DNA of 64,000 nt from Echinicola soli (GCF_006575665.1 NZ_CP041253.1:1121501-1185500), one strand, 5' to 3'; counted from the stretch's first letter, positions 1 to 9,420 are shown. The notes: generated by a model not told the origin, from the sequence alone. Numbers and translations are program-made.

Positions 1-1292
1 CCTATGTGCTTGCCGGCAATCAGAAAGTGAAGTGCCTCTTTTTTCAGCCGGTATCCCTCACAGTCTGGACATCCCCTGGTAGTGGTAAAGTCACTTACCC
101 ATTTTTGAATTTTCTCTGATCCTCCTTCCTGCTGTTTTAGGAGAAAGTTTACGATACCTTCGAAAGTAGTGCTCCACTTGGTACCTGGATACTTGACAGA
201 ATCCACTTCCACGGTTGTCTTGTCACCATAAAGCAAGACATCCAGGACCTCTTCTTTTAAGTCCTTGATAGGAGTGGACAGACTGGCCTTATGACGCTTG
301 AGAATCGCTTCTATTTTCTTGAAAATCCAGATATCCCGGTATTCACCGATCGGCACTATTCCTCCCCGAGAAATACTCAAATTGGGATCTGGAATGATAC
401 TTTCCTTTGTAATCTCTTCAATGACACCTAACCCGTTACAAGTGGGACAGGCTCCATAAGGACTGTTAAAAGAAAAAGTATTCGGTGCTGGCTCATCGTA
501 AGAAAGTCCAGTGGTAGGATCCATCAGGTACTTGGAAAAGTGATGGATACTACCTTCCTCATCCCGCAGCATAATGATGCCCTTTCCGTGCTGTAGGGCA
601 GTCTTTAGGGATTGGGTGATGCGGTAGCGGTCGTCCTCTTCGGCAATAATCCTGTCCACGACGATTTCGATGTCGTGGATTTTGTAGCGGTCCACCTGCA
701 TCTTGGGTATCATTTCCATGACCACGCCATCCACGCGGACTTTTGAAAATCCCATCTTTCTGATCTGCTCAAAAAGCTCCCGATAATGTCCTTTACGGCC
801 TTTTACCACGGGTGCAAGGATATAAAGCTTTTTACCGGCAAAGTGCTCTAACAGCTGGTCGATGATCTGATCCTCCGTCTGGCGGATCATTTTTTTGCCA
901 GAAAGATAACTATAAGCTTCCCCTGACCGGGCATACAGCAAACGCATAAAGTCATAAATCTCCGTAACGGTGCCTACCGTGGAGCGGGGATTTTTGCTGG
1001 TGGTCTTTTGCTCAATAGAGATCACCGGTGAAAGCCCATTGATCTTATCCACGTCAGGACGCTCCATACCACCAAGAAATGTCCTGGCATAGGCGGAAAA
1101 GCTCTCCATATAACGACGCTGCCCTTCGGCATAGATGGTGTCAAATGCCAACGAACTTTTACCACTTCCACTGAGGCCAGTGATGACCACTAGCTGATTC
1201 CGGGGAATGGATATATCTATGTTTTTGAGATTGTGCTCACGAGCACCGTAAATCTCTATTTTTTCTTCTACTGCTGCTACTGTTTTTGACAT
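1..1292 (-). CDS. uvrA: UvrABC excinuclease subunit A, N-terminal part (runs off the left edge)
   Basis: About 430 N-terminal residues of UvrA, the damage-recognition ATPase of nucleotide excision repair; the family is about 940 aa, so over half lies outside the window. The reading frame opens at the ATG at 1292-1290 with MSKTVAAVEEKIEIYGARE. The first Walker A, GLSGSGKSS, is at residues 39-47 and is followed by the UvrA signature SLAFDTIYAEGQRRYMESFS. Two cysteine pairs, CPTC near residue 280 and CPDC near residue 405, fit the zinc finger inside the first ATPase domain. The open frame continues to base 1 without a stop. It is a single gene with a 377-bp gap to its upstream neighbour. Identification is by direct translation and is very secure. 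Confidence 0.97.
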   Translation of the reverse strand, partial: MSKTVAAVEEKIEIYGAREHNLKNIDISIPRNQLVVITGLSGSGKSSLAFDTIYAEGQRRYMESFSAYARTFLGGMERPDVDKINGLSPVISIEQKTTSKNPRSTVGTVTEIYDFMRLLYARSGEAYSYLSGKKMIRQTEDQIIDQLLEHFAGKKLYILAPVVKGRKGHYRELFEQIRKMGFSKVRVDGVVMEMIPKMQVDRYKIHDIEIVVDRIIAEEDDRYRITQSLKTALQHGKGIIMLRDEEGSIHHFSKYLMDPTTGLSYDEPAPNTFSFNSPYGACPTCNGLGVIEEITKESIIPDPNLSISRGGIVPIGEYRDIWIFKKIEAILKRHKASLSTPIKDLKEEVLDVLLYGDKTTVEVDSVKYPGTKWSTTFEGIVNFLLKQQEGGSEKIQKWVSDFTTTRGCPDCEGYRLKKEALHFLIAGKHI

Positions 1293-1669
1293 GAAGGGAT
1301 CGGACCTTTAATTAGGTTTACAATTTCACAAAAATATGGATTATTCACGGAATACCCTTACCGTCTTCTAAAACCGTTTTTGCATCAGAATAGTTTGATT
1401 GTAAATTCTTTATTACGGGCGGCCGAGAAAACAATCGTCAAATTGAAAAAATCAACTGTTTTCACGCCTAAATCCCCTAAAGGGGACTTTCCAAAGCTCC
1501 CCTTTAGGGGATGGGGTCATTTTGGGGATTGGAATAAAAACCCTCAAATTTCTATTTAAAGACAGTTTTTGATCATATTTGAAATTTAGTCTGACGCCAG
1601 TAATTTTTAATAAGAAAAATCGTAATTATAAAGGAAACTTCCAACGCCCATGCGATTCAGACATTGTTA
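1293..1669. other. intergenic region between uvrA and the AsmA-like gene
   Basis: No coding frame is seen. The stretch holds the uvrA upstream region and, at about 1463-1521, a palindromic repeat built on CCCCTAAAGGGG / CCCCTTTAGGGG. No clear promoter with TAnnTTTG was found. Confidence 0.6.
1463..1521. repeat. CCCCTWWAGGGG palindromic dispersed repeat (family R3)
   Basis: Two inverted copies of the core TCCCCTAAAGGGGA sit about 20 bp apart, so the site can fold into nested hairpins. Related cores occur at about 13945-13974, 43548-43576 and 48599-48631, always between genes. Confidence 0.7.
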
Positions 1670-3349
1670 TTAGTCCTGCTTTTGGCTTCTTTTTCGTAGG
1701 GCTTCTTCATCTTCACCTGTCAGCGTGGATCGCATCCCACTGAGTGTGAGCTTCCACCAGTAGTTAAAAATAAATTTGCTTTGGTCCCGCTTAAAATAGA
1801 CCACTCCTTTTTTAAGCTCGCCTTTTGGACCGGGATTTTCTGAGCGTATCACCAGCTTATTGGTGAGGAATGAACCGATCTTCTGGAAAATGTTCTGCCC
1901 GTCGCCATAGGTTTTTCCACGGATGTCAATGGCCAGGTCATGATATTTCATGATCAACTCCCCGGATCCATCGATGTCATCAGCCGTGATATCAAAAGTC
2001 AATTCATCAATCTCACCACTACGGGCTTCCACTTGGGTCGCAGGCCTGAGCATGGGATTGATGGCCGTAAGTTCCATATCACGAATACTTCCATCCATGG
2101 TAAACTTCCCTGTGCTGTCTTGTAGGAAATAGGTAACGTTTAAATCGACATTCCCTTTACCCATTATCCTTGCAGTAGCTTCCAAGGTAAGCTCATTGTG
2201 CATTTCGAGCATTTCTGGAACATTGGTGATGTTCATGATTTTTGCGTTGATCTGGTCAAAAAATATGGTGCCTGCCTTTGGGCCCTCATTATCGGGACGC
2301 TCTTCATAAGAAACATATCCGTTCTCCAACTGGATCAAATCCACATGAAGGTCTTTGGGAATACTACTGATGATTTCGTTGATCATTTTTGGCCTTTTCC
2401 GCGTGTCATCGGGCTTTCTTTTGTCCCTGAAGACATTGATCACCATGTCCGAGATCATTAATTTTTCGGACTCAATCAGGTTTTTGCGGAAGTAGGCATC
2501 ATAGTTCATATTGACCAGCTTGACCTTTCCCTCCACCAATTCTATCCAATCGGTTTCCTTCGTAAAACTCCTTGTATAGGCATACTTATCCAGCTTGTTG
2601 TCCAGCTGGACATGCTGTACTTCCAGGGATTTTTTTCCTTTGTCAAACTGGATTTCCTCCGCATGGAGGACATTGCGGTAATTATTAAAATGGATAAATG
2701 ATTGCGCGATCCTTCCATTAATTTCCTCCACAGAAAACAAGGCGTCAGGTTCCTCAAGGTCCTTTTTGGTAAGGTTAAAATTCGTAGCGACCACATTAAG
2801 GTCCTCTAGCTCAAGCCGGGCAGAATCGGTTACTACATCCCTGTTTTCGATCGAAAAGTCACTGATGTCAATATGGGCCACTTGGATGGATTTATAATCT
2901 TTGCCAGACGTTGGTTGGCGCTGTTGTTTATCTTTAAGCTCCAGCGAATCCAGTGAAGGCGATCGGGAGCTGATGCGGACATGTCTGAGCTCTGCAGAAT
3001 CGAGAACGATCGAGTTGTTTAGCCATAGACTCTTCCATAAAAATCCCGAAAGCAATATCCTTTCGGCGAGCAGATTGATCTTTACATTGCTTTCAGCGAC
3101 ATCTTCTGCAGGAAAGATGGCTACCGAATCCAGCTCCAAATAGGTACCTCTGTAATCGTAATCCAACTTGATATTTCCGAACTTCACTTGATGACCGCTA
3201 AAATCATTGGTCCGGGTGATCAGGTCACTGACTATCCTGTCAGCATTCTTGTTCAGGTACAGGTTTACCAAAAAAGGCACCCCCTCCAATACAAAAACAA
3301 TGACGAGCACCACTATTCCCAAAAAAATTAGCCACTTTTTATTTTTCAT
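1670..3349 (-). CDS. AsmA-like membrane-anchored protein (function unknown)
   Basis: A 559-aa protein with one N-terminal membrane segment (residues about 6-28, rich in Ile, Val and Leu) and a long hydrophilic, beta-rich region. The pattern after the anchor (a GHQVKFGNIKLDY segment, then repeated short strands with LDSAELRHV and IDISDFSIENR) resembles AsmA/TamB/DUF748-type proteins, which form a hydrophobic groove in the periplasm and are linked to lipid transport or outer-membrane homeostasis. No catalytic motif is visible. It ends in a basic, charged tail (RKRSQKQD). The ATG at 3349 is used, directly before the anchor. It is transcribed alone, with about 100 bp to the Rieske gene upstream. 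The family call is by overall pattern, not by a diagnostic motif, so only moderate confidence is given. Confidence 0.55.
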   Translation of the reverse strand: MKNKKWLIFLGIVVLVIVFVLEGVPFLVNLYLNKNADRIVSDLITRTNDFSGHQVKFGNIKLDYDYRGTYLELDSVAIFPAEDVAESNVKINLLAERILLSGFLWKSLWLNNSIVLDSAELRHVRISSRSPSLDSLELKDKQQRQPTSGKDYKSIQVAHIDISDFSIENRDVVTDSARLELEDLNVVATNFNLTKKDLEEPDALFSVEEINGRIAQSFIHFNNYRNVLHAEEIQFDKGKKSLEVQHVQLDNKLDKYAYTRSFTKETDWIELVEGKVKLVNMNYDAYFRKNLIESEKLMISDMVINVFRDKRKPDDTRKRPKMINEIISSIPKDLHVDLIQLENGYVSYEERPDNEGPKAGTIFFDQINAKIMNITNVPEMLEMHNELTLEATARIMGKGNVDLNVTYFLQDSTGKFTMDGSIRDMELTAINPMLRPATQVEARSGEIDELTFDITADDIDGSGELIMKYHDLAIDIRGKTYGDGQNIFQKIGSFLTNKLVIRSENPGPKGELKKGVVYFKRDQSKFIFNYWWKLTLSGMRSTLTGEDEEALRKRSQKQD

Positions 3350-3449
3350 ATATCTTCTCTAAATAATACAATCAATATAACTAAAAATTGGCGGTTTTGT
3401 TCATTTTTTGAACAGAATATGGTAGAAAAACACTTACCTATCGCGCTGA

Positions 3450-3773
3450 CTACACATAAATTTCCAGGCCTTCTTCCGTCAATGCACTTTTGTAAACTTT
3501 CAAGTCTCCACAGCTGCCTCCTGAAGCCAACATTCCCGTCTTCAAATCAAAACGGTAAGCATGCAACGGGCAAATGATCTCCCCCTGACCATTAATATGG
3601 CCATCTTTCAGCATGGCTCCTCGATGGGGACAGTGTTGCTCAAAGGCGTAAACACTTTCTCCCGAGCGTACCACGCACACCTTTTTGGCTCCTAGCTGCG
3701 TCACTTTGATCTTACCTTCTGGTAACATGCCTTTTACATCGTCTTTGGATTTGCCCAATGTGAATTTTCCCAT
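3450..3773 (-). CDS. Rieske [2Fe-2S] domain protein
   Basis: A 107-aa protein made of one Rieske domain. The cluster ligands are plain: Cys48-x-His50 in HCPHRG and Cys68-x2-His71 in CPLHAYRF, 17 residues apart, which is the spacing of the soluble ferredoxin type (NirD-like or BphF-like). No signal peptide or membrane anchor is present, so it should be cytoplasmic and act as an electron-transfer subunit or regulator. Neither neighbour is an oxidoreductase, so its partner is unknown. The start ATG at 3773 leaves a family-typical N-terminus. Confidence in the domain is high; its physiological role is open. Confidence 0.9.
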   Translation of the reverse strand: MGKFTLGKSKDDVKGMLPEGKIKVTQLGAKKVCVVRSGESVYAFEQHCPHRGAMLKDGHINGQGEIICPLHAYRFDLKTGMLASGGSCGDLKVYKSALTEEGLEIYV

Positions 3774-3980
3774 AATGCCCCATTTACTTTTCCTAATTGT
3801 ACTGATAGTTCACCTTCCTACCTGAAAGATCTCCCCTTTAAATTAAAATTACGCGTAATCCCGCCAATAATCAGCCTCATCATCTCACCATTTGTATAAA
3901 AAGTATCAAACTTTTCCAAAACAGGAAAGGGTACTAGTGGATTTTTGTAAATTAGTGGAACAACGAAAAAGTCCCTACTC

Positions 3981-4739
3981 ATGAAAAATCTATGCTTAAT
4001 TCCTTTACTGTTATTGGTGTTCAATGTTTTTGGACAGGACCTGGAAGGTGCCTGGAAATTAACTTACCTAAATGGTGACAAGGTCACTGAAGAAGAAAGT
4101 GTCAAGATCTTCCAGGATGGTTATTTTGCCTTTGGCACAAAAAAGGCCGATACCACCAATCACTTCATCGGTGCGGGAGGGGGTACTTACGCATTAGAGG
4201 GCGAGCAGGCGTATTCGGAGACGTTTGATTTTTACACCACTGATCCCGAAAAGGTAGGCACTTCCGTAGGTTATAACCTGGACTTCGTGGATGCCAAAAT
4301 GGTGCTTTCCTACACTAAGAAAGGCCATAACGTAATCGAGATTTGGGAAAAAATCTCCGACAGGGATGATGAGTTAAATGGTACTTGGGTGATCACAGGC
4401 CGCAAAAGGGACGGGGAGCTGCACACCATGACGCCGGGTGCACGACGAACCATCAAAATTCTCGGTGGTGGCCGCTTCCAGTGGATTGCTTTCAATTCCG
4501 AGACCAAGGAATTTAGCGGTACCGGAGGTGGTAACTATACCGCCCAAAACGGTAAGTACACAGAATACATCGAATTTTTCAGCAGGGATGATAGCCGCGT
4601 GGGCGCCTCCCTTGGATTTGACTATGCGGTGAAGGACGGTGCCTGGCACCACAGCGGGCTTAGCTCCAAGGGTGACCCTATTTATGAAATCTGGTCAAAC
4701 TACCGGGAAGCCTATCTCGAGAAACAAGAAGAACAATAG
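3981..4739 (+). CDS. secreted protein with a duplicated beta-rich domain
   Basis: A 252-aa protein with an N-terminal signal peptide (hydrophobic core LCLIPLLLLVFNVFG, then Q-D). The mature part is two copies of one domain of about 110 residues. Repeat 1 starts LEGAWKLTYLNGD, passes through GAGGGTY and ends TSVGYNLDF; repeat 2 starts LNGTWVITGRKRDGE, passes through GTGGGNY and ends ASLGFDYAV. Each carries the same order of motifs: L-x-G-x-W, a K-I-x-x-x-G-x-F strand, a GxGGGxY turn, then a phenylalanine-rich strand. This resembles lipocalin-like or DUF4488-type periplasmic proteins of Bacteroidota, but no exact family is certain. The gene stands alone. No catalytic residues could be assigned. 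Confidence 0.75.
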   Translation: MKNLCLIPLLLLVFNVFGQDLEGAWKLTYLNGDKVTEEESVKIFQDGYFAFGTKKADTTNHFIGAGGGTYALEGEQAYSETFDFYTTDPEKVGTSVGYNLDFVDAKMVLSYTKKGHNVIEIWEKISDRDDELNGTWVITGRKRDGELHTMTPGARRTIKILGGGRFQWIAFNSETKEFSGTGGGNYTAQNGKYTEYIEFFSRDDSRVGASLGFDYAVKDGAWHHSGLSSKGDPIYEIWSNYREAYLEKQEEQ

Positions 4740-4796
4740 CGGATAAGTATGAGTTATATAAGCTTCTGTCTTGATAATACCAAAATGTAAAAAACC

Positions 4797-5552
4797 TTAC
4801 TCTTCATCGGACTCCTTTATCCTTGGATGAAGTTCGACAGGTTTTTGGGACGTTTTTTTGCGCATCCGTAAATTCACTAGCTCCACTGCCAAAGAGAAGA
4901 ATACCGCAAAATAAATATAGCCTTTCGGGACCTCCACATGAAACCCCTCTACCAGCAGCATCACACCTATCAAAATAAGAAAGCTCAGGGCCAAAATCTG
5001 GAGCGTCGGATGCTGATTGATAAAAGTACTGATCTTACCCGCAAAGATCATCATGATGATCAGGGAGATGACCACGGCAATAATCATGATGCTTACATGA
5101 TCCACTAAGCCCACTGCTGTAAGGATGCTGTCAAAGGAAAAAATCAAGTCGAGCAGTAGAATCTGGACGATTACGTTTCCAAATGATGCGCTTGTTTTAG
5201 CCTTTACCTCTTCCGCTTCGCCTTCCATTTTATGGTGGATCTCCATAGTAGATTTGAAAAGAAGAAACAATCCTCCTCCTGCCAATATCAAGTCCCTGCC
5301 ACTAAATCCATGGTCAAAAACCGTAAAAAGCGGCGTTGTAAACTGAATGATATAGGATATCCCCAGCAACAGTCCTATCCTGAAAAACATGGCCAGTAGC
5401 AGGCCCAGATTTCTGGCCTTTGGCTGCTGATGTTCGGGAAGTTTATTAGAGACAATAGAGATAAAAATGATATTGTCCACCCCCAGTACAATTTCCAAAA
5501 AGGTAAGTGTCAGCAAGGCTATCCACGTTTCACTCTGCAAGAATATTTCCAT
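4797..5552 (-). CDS. TerC family integral membrane protein
   Basis: A TerC-type multi-pass membrane protein, 251 aa from the ATG at 5552 (MEIFLQSETWIALLTL). The frame is open for 41 more codons upstream, but that extension is polar and unlike the family, so the internal ATG was chosen. The two family signatures, each with an Asp buried in a membrane helix, are present: LEIVLGVDNIIFISI near the N-terminus and LDLIFSFDSILTAVG in the middle. Seven or so hydrophobic segments can be counted. Bacterial TerC proteins are tied to tellurite resistance or, in better studied cases, to manganese export and metal loading of exported proteins; the substrate here is not visible. It is convergent with the gene ending at 4739. 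Confidence 0.9.
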   Translation of the reverse strand: MEIFLQSETWIALLTLTFLEIVLGVDNIIFISIVSNKLPEHQQPKARNLGLLLAMFFRIGLLLGISYIIQFTTPLFTVFDHGFSGRDLILAGGGLFLLFKSTMEIHHKMEGEAEEVKAKTSASFGNVIVQILLLDLIFSFDSILTAVGLVDHVSIMIIAVVISLIIMMIFAGKISTFINQHPTLQILALSFLILIGVMLLVEGFHVEVPKGYIYFAVFFSLAVELVNLRMRKKTSQKPVELHPRIKESDEE

Positions 5553-5775
5553 AACGCAAAAGGTAAATTTTTGCATGAATTTACCAAAGGTTTTGATTTC
5601 TTGGTCATCGGTGAAAATAATTTTTAATATTTTTGAGGACCTGAAGGTCATCAAAGTCCCTCTTAGTAATATCATTAATTAAAAACACATTGGAGCATAG
5701 ACACTTAGGCTTATTTACTACACTATGTATCTAACGATACCTGGTGTGGTTCTCCAAGTATACATCACTAAAATC

Positions 5776-6288
5776 ATGATTGCAGAAAAGAACAAAGTAG
5801 TTAGCGTGGCCTATGAACTTCATGTAGATGATGGTGAAAATGGCAAGGAATTCAAGGAAAAGGTCACAAAAGAGCAAGCCTTTGCATTCTTATTTGGGGC
5901 TGGCAATACCTTACCGGCATTGGAAGAAGTCATTGCCGGCAAGAAAGTAGGGGATACCTTCGAAGTATTTATAGATTTTGAAAATGCGTATGGTGACTAT
6001 GACGAAAGCAAAGTCGCCATCGTTCCAACATCCAACTTCAAAGAAGACGGCAAGAAAAATAAAGCGTTATTGAAAGTGGGCAGGGTCATCCCGATGCAAG
6101 ATGATCAGGGGAACCACCTTCGCGGAGAAATCACTAAAGTTGATTATAAAGGCGTCCACATGGATTTCAATTCTCCTTTGGCAGGATATGACCTGTACTT
6201 CACGGGAGAAATTGTGGGCATTCGGGATGCTGATCCAGAAGAAATTGACCATGGTCATGTCCATGGCCCAGGTGGGCACCAGCACTGA
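5776..6288 (+). CDS. SlyD-type FKBP peptidyl-prolyl isomerase
   Basis: A 170-aa protein (start ATG at 5776, MIAEKNKVVSVAYELH). The layout is that of SlyD: an FKBP half-domain with FLFGAGNTLPALEEVIAGKKVGD, an inserted 'IF' chaperone domain around FENAYGDYDESKVAIVP, then a return to the FKBP fold with MDFNSPLAGYDLYFTGEIVG. The C-terminus is rich in His and Gly (HGHVHGPGGHQH), like the metal-binding tail of SlyD. It should be a cytosolic prolyl isomerase and folding chaperone, possibly with nickel or zinc binding. Seventeen in-frame codons upstream are not family-like and were left out. The gene ends at a strong hairpin terminator 15 bp downstream. Confidence 0.93.
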   Translation: MIAEKNKVVSVAYELHVDDGENGKEFKEKVTKEQAFAFLFGAGNTLPALEEVIAGKKVGDTFEVFIDFENAYGDYDESKVAIVPTSNFKEDGKKNKALLKVGRVIPMQDDQGNHLRGEITKVDYKGVHMDFNSPLAGYDLYFTGEIVGIRDADPEEIDHGHVHGPGGHQH

Positions 6289-6302
6289 TCAGCTAATTTA
6301 AG

Positions 6303-6338
6303 CCAGGCACCAGATCCAGCATGGTGCCTGGTGTTTTT
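6303..6338 (+). terminator. intrinsic terminator after the SlyD-type gene
   Basis: A perfect 10-bp stem, CCAGGCACCA pairing with TGGTGCCTGG across a 9-nt loop, is followed by GTGTTTTTCT. It lies 15 bp after the stop codon. Confidence 0.85.
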
Positions 6339-6390
6339 CTGTTTGGACACGGACATTATTACGGCACAAGCAGAAATGTGGGGGATTTGT

Positions 6391-6543
6391 GGTTGGTTCC
6401 TATAAAACACAGTTGGCGCAGATTATTAAGGTTTGCAATGATTTTTTTTATGGAGCATACACTCCCATTGCTACATTAAAGAGAAATGCGCTTATCTAAA
6501 CCACCTTGAAACCTCTCATCCACCAGAATTATTGCTTGAACCT
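6391..6543 (+). repeat. dispersed intergenic repeat, family R1 (diverged copy)
   Basis: Starts GGTTGGTTCC, passes a GGCGCAGATTATTAAGG block and ends CAGAATTATTGCTTGAACC. The same order of blocks is found at 12509-12693 and, inverted and split, at 57768-58126. This copy is the most diverged. Confidence 0.7.
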
Positions 6544-6546
6544 GTA

Positions 6547-6852
6547 TTACGCATGGGAGCGAGCGTCAAATTCCCTGTTGACTACTTTGCGCAGGTATTT
6601 TAGCACAAAAAACACCACTACACTGGCCATGAAAAGTACCAAAAGCACTATTCCCGCAAAAAACGTTTCTACTAGATCTACATGACCAGGCGCTTCTACT
6701 AATTCCAAGACCATATTGATCATAGCATGGCCATTAAACGCCATGATGCTCAGCCACAGAAATAGCCCACCGAAAAAAGCCGCTGTTACTTGCAGAATAC
6801 TTACAAAAATCCCCGACAATTCTATTATCGGATCCTTAATGATAGGAGTCAT
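6547..6852 (-). CDS. small two-helix membrane protein of unknown function
   Basis: A 101-aa protein with two clear membrane segments (roughly residues 18-40, FVSILQVTAAFFGGLFLWLS, and 66-86, GIVLLVLFMASVVVFFVLKY), ending in a basic, charged tail. The ATG at 6852 (MTPIIKDPIIELSG) is preferred; a TTG eight codons upstream is also possible. No known family was recognised. It stands alone, with an R1 repeat directly downstream. Confidence 0.7.
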   Translation of the reverse strand: MTPIIKDPIIELSGIFVSILQVTAAFFGGLFLWLSIMAFNGHAMINMVLELVEAPGHVDLVETFFAGIVLLVLFMASVVVFFVLKYLRKVVNREFDARSHA

Positions 6853-6967
6853 GATCAAATTTTTTGATGTCGACAAGCCGACATTGCTACACTTCTCAAA
6901 AATTTCACTTGCATAAATTTAACGATAATCAATTAAATTCTGTATAAATAATGCTGTTATATTGGCC

Positions 6968-7639
6968 TTATTCTATCTTCACTGAATCTGATTCCAAGGG
7001 ATTTTTCCAAAGTGGCCGGGTTTTGCCTGGATCTACCGGATCCCGGGACAGGTTCGGCATTTGGCCTTTACCACTAAACAAGCGCTTGAACGTCGATATT
7101 AAGCCCATGGATGGATTACTGGAAAATAACGTAACACCACCTTCCTGATTGATGTTCTTTAACAGCATATCGTAGCTGCTATAATCATGAAAGTAACTTA
7201 GGTCTTTGATTATCATGATCATATTGACATTGCGCTGCATCATATTCATTTCCATAGCATGATCAGCCGTGGTATTCAAGATGGCCTCCTTAAACGTCTG
7301 CTCAGAAGGCATCCCGGTTACTTCAAACTCACGCATCTCCAAGGTTCTTTCTTCCAATTGGATCAACTGAAACTGGTTATCGTCGCCATTGGCCACCATG
7401 GTGAGCGGCTGGTAAGTTAGATGAACGAAAGTGAGCGAATCTCCCACCTTGGCCCTAATGGTAAACTTCCCGTGATCATCGGTAGATATCCGCTCAAGTG
7501 AACTGCTGATCCTCACCACCGAAACAGGTTCCAAGGTAGATTTGTCCACCACTTTTCCCGTGATCTCTTTTTCCTCTTGTGCCACCGCCCAAATAGGCAA
7601 AAATAATAATAAAAAGAATACAGTAGAAGATTTTCCCAT
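6968..7639 (-). CDS. secreted carboxypeptidase-regulatory-like domain protein
   Basis: A 223-aa protein with a signal peptide (residues 1-20, ending AVAQ). Residues about 25-95 form a CarboxypepD_reg-like beta sandwich: EITGKVVDKSTLEPVSVVRI, then STDDHGKFTIRAKVGDSLTFVHLTY. The remainder (EFEVTGMPSEQTFKEAILNT onward) has no recognised domain. In Bacteroidota this domain precedes TonB-dependent receptors or stands alone on small periplasmic or outer-membrane proteins; here it is stand-alone with no receptor gene next to it. Function unknown. Confidence 0.8.
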   Translation of the reverse strand: MGKSSTVFFLLLFLPIWAVAQEEKEITGKVVDKSTLEPVSVVRISSSLERISTDDHGKFTIRAKVGDSLTFVHLTYQPLTMVANGDDNQFQLIQLEERTLEMREFEVTGMPSEQTFKEAILNTTADHAMEMNMMQRNVNMIMIIKDLSYFHDYSSYDMLLKNINQEGGVTLFSSNPSMGLISTFKRLFSGKGQMPNLSRDPVDPGKTRPLWKNPLESDSVKIE

Positions 7640-7846
7640 AGTAAGCTTATCCAGAACTCACCGGCAATCTATAGGATAGTTTTGATGAAAAGCAGCATTT
7701 AATTTTATTTAACAGCCTGATTAACAATAATTAATAATTTTCAAAAAGAGATACTATTTTCGCATTAATTGAAATTAATGGAAAGCATGCTTTCAATAAT
7801 AGGGACTGGCCAATATCTTTGGCCAATTCACCTAGAGTAACTATTT

Positions 7847-9319
7847 ATGAGAAACCTGATCCATGTTTTGTTTTTTGCCCTTGTCGTTTCTTTTTCCTTT
7901 TCTTGTAAAGAAGAACCCAGGACTCCGCCTAACATTCTATTTATTGCCGTGGATGATCTACGACCTGAGTTGGGCTGCTATGGAAAGTCCTATGTCCATT
8001 CCCCCAATTTGGACCAGCTGGCAGCCGAGAGCAGTTTGTTTGAAAACCACTATGTGACCGTGCCCACCTGCGGGGCTTCTCGCTATAATCTGATCACTGG
8101 TCAACTTCCCAAAAATCCCGGTGACCTTAGCAATCAAGCCTCCGTCTCCAATATTGCGAATAAGCCTGCGGGGGAACGGCCTACCACCTTCATGCAAGAG
8201 CTAAAGCAAAATGGCTATTACACCGTGGGAATCGGAAAAATCTCCCATCATCCGGATGGTTATGTCTATGGCTATCATGAACCAAAAAGTGATAAAATCG
8301 AATTGCCCGGCAGCTGGGATGAAATGCTGCTCAAGGCGGGCAAATGGGGCACCGGACATAATGCCTTTTTTGGCTACGCCGACGGTACCAACCGCAACGG
8401 TATGGCAAAGGAAGTAAAGCCCTATGAAGCAGGAGAAGTAGGTGATGATGGATACCCAGATGGACTTACAGCAGAGCTGGCCATCGAAAAGCTAAAATCA
8501 CTAAAGCAACAGGATAAGCCCTTCTTCTTGGGAGTGGGCTTTTTCAAACCACACTTGCCCTTCACTGCCCCCAAAGGCTATTGGGATTTATATGATGAAG
8601 AGAACATTCCACTGGCACCATTTGCCGAAATCCCAGAAAACAGCTCCAAGGCCAGTTTACAGAACAGTGGAGAGCTAAACCAATACAAGCTCGGGGAAGA
8701 AAAACCCCATTTGGACAGAGTCGCCTCTGATGCTTATGCCAGAAAGCTGCGACATGGCTATTTGGCCGCAGTAAGTTATATCGATGCGCAAATAGGAAAG
8801 TTATTGGATGAACTTGAGGAACAGGAATTGGCCGAAAACACCATTGTGGTGGTGTGGGGGGATCACGGCTGGCATTTGGGAGACCAAAAAACCTGGGGCA
8901 AACATACTGTCTTCGACAATGCCCTGCACAGTGTACTGATGATCAAACGTCCAGGGGAAAGTGGCCAGCGCATATCGCAGGTCGTAAGCACCACAGATAT
9001 CTACCCGACTATCATGGAACTCACAAATGTACCTTCCCAAGCGACCTTGGATGGAGAAAGCATGGTGTCCCTTATGGAAAATCCAGCGGCAAAGCATTGG
9101 AGGAATACTGCCTACAGCTACTTCAGAAGGGGAATTTCCTTGCGAACACCACAGTATAGATTGACCAAATATTTCCGCGACCAGCCACCGGCCATGGAGC
9201 TATACAATCATCAAAACGACCCTTACGAAAGTAAAAACGTGGCCAATGAGAAGCCAAAAGTTGTGAAGCAGCTTATGCCCATCTGGAAAAAAGGCAATAC
9301 AGGGATTTTTAAGGAATAA
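7847..9319 (+). CDS. sulfatase, iduronate-2-sulfatase-like lipoprotein
   Basis: A 490-aa type I sulfatase that removes sulfate esters. The N-terminus is a lipoprotein signal with lipid Cys20 (FSFSC). Metal-binding AVDD lies at residues 35-37, and the catalytic motif CGASR (Cys75 to Arg79) fits C-x-A-x-R, where Cys is converted to formylglycine. Later motifs FFLGVGFFKPHLPF and WGDHGWHLGDQKTWGKHT are typical of the iduronate-2-sulfatase-like subgroup (S1_7 by resemblance). It should act at the periplasmic or outer face on a sulfated polysaccharide, which suits a marine bacterium. No glycoside hydrolase or SusCD pair lies beside it, and no formylglycine-generating enzyme is in the window. Confidence 0.93.
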   Translation: MRNLIHVLFFALVVSFSFSCKEEPRTPPNILFIAVDDLRPELGCYGKSYVHSPNLDQLAAESSLFENHYVTVPTCGASRYNLITGQLPKNPGDLSNQASVSNIANKPAGERPTTFMQELKQNGYYTVGIGKISHHPDGYVYGYHEPKSDKIELPGSWDEMLLKAGKWGTGHNAFFGYADGTNRNGMAKEVKPYEAGEVGDDGYPDGLTAELAIEKLKSLKQQDKPFFLGVGFFKPHLPFTAPKGYWDLYDEENIPLAPFAEIPENSSKASLQNSGELNQYKLGEEKPHLDRVASDAYARKLRHGYLAAVSYIDAQIGKLLDELEEQELAENTIVVVWGDHGWHLGDQKTWGKHTVFDNALHSVLMIKRPGESGQRISQVVSTTDIYPTIMELTNVPSQATLDGESMVSLMENPAAKHWRNTAYSYFRRGISLRTPQYRLTKYFRDQPPAMELYNHQNDPYESKNVANEKPKVVKQLMPIWKKGNTGIFKE

Positions 9320-9420
9320 GTGAAAGATTAGGCCATTCGGCTACACTCAGGGACCATCATTGTTCATTGCTTTGTGGCGGTGACTCGATACAGCTGTTCT
9401 TGTCCTTTGCTCCAAAACAA

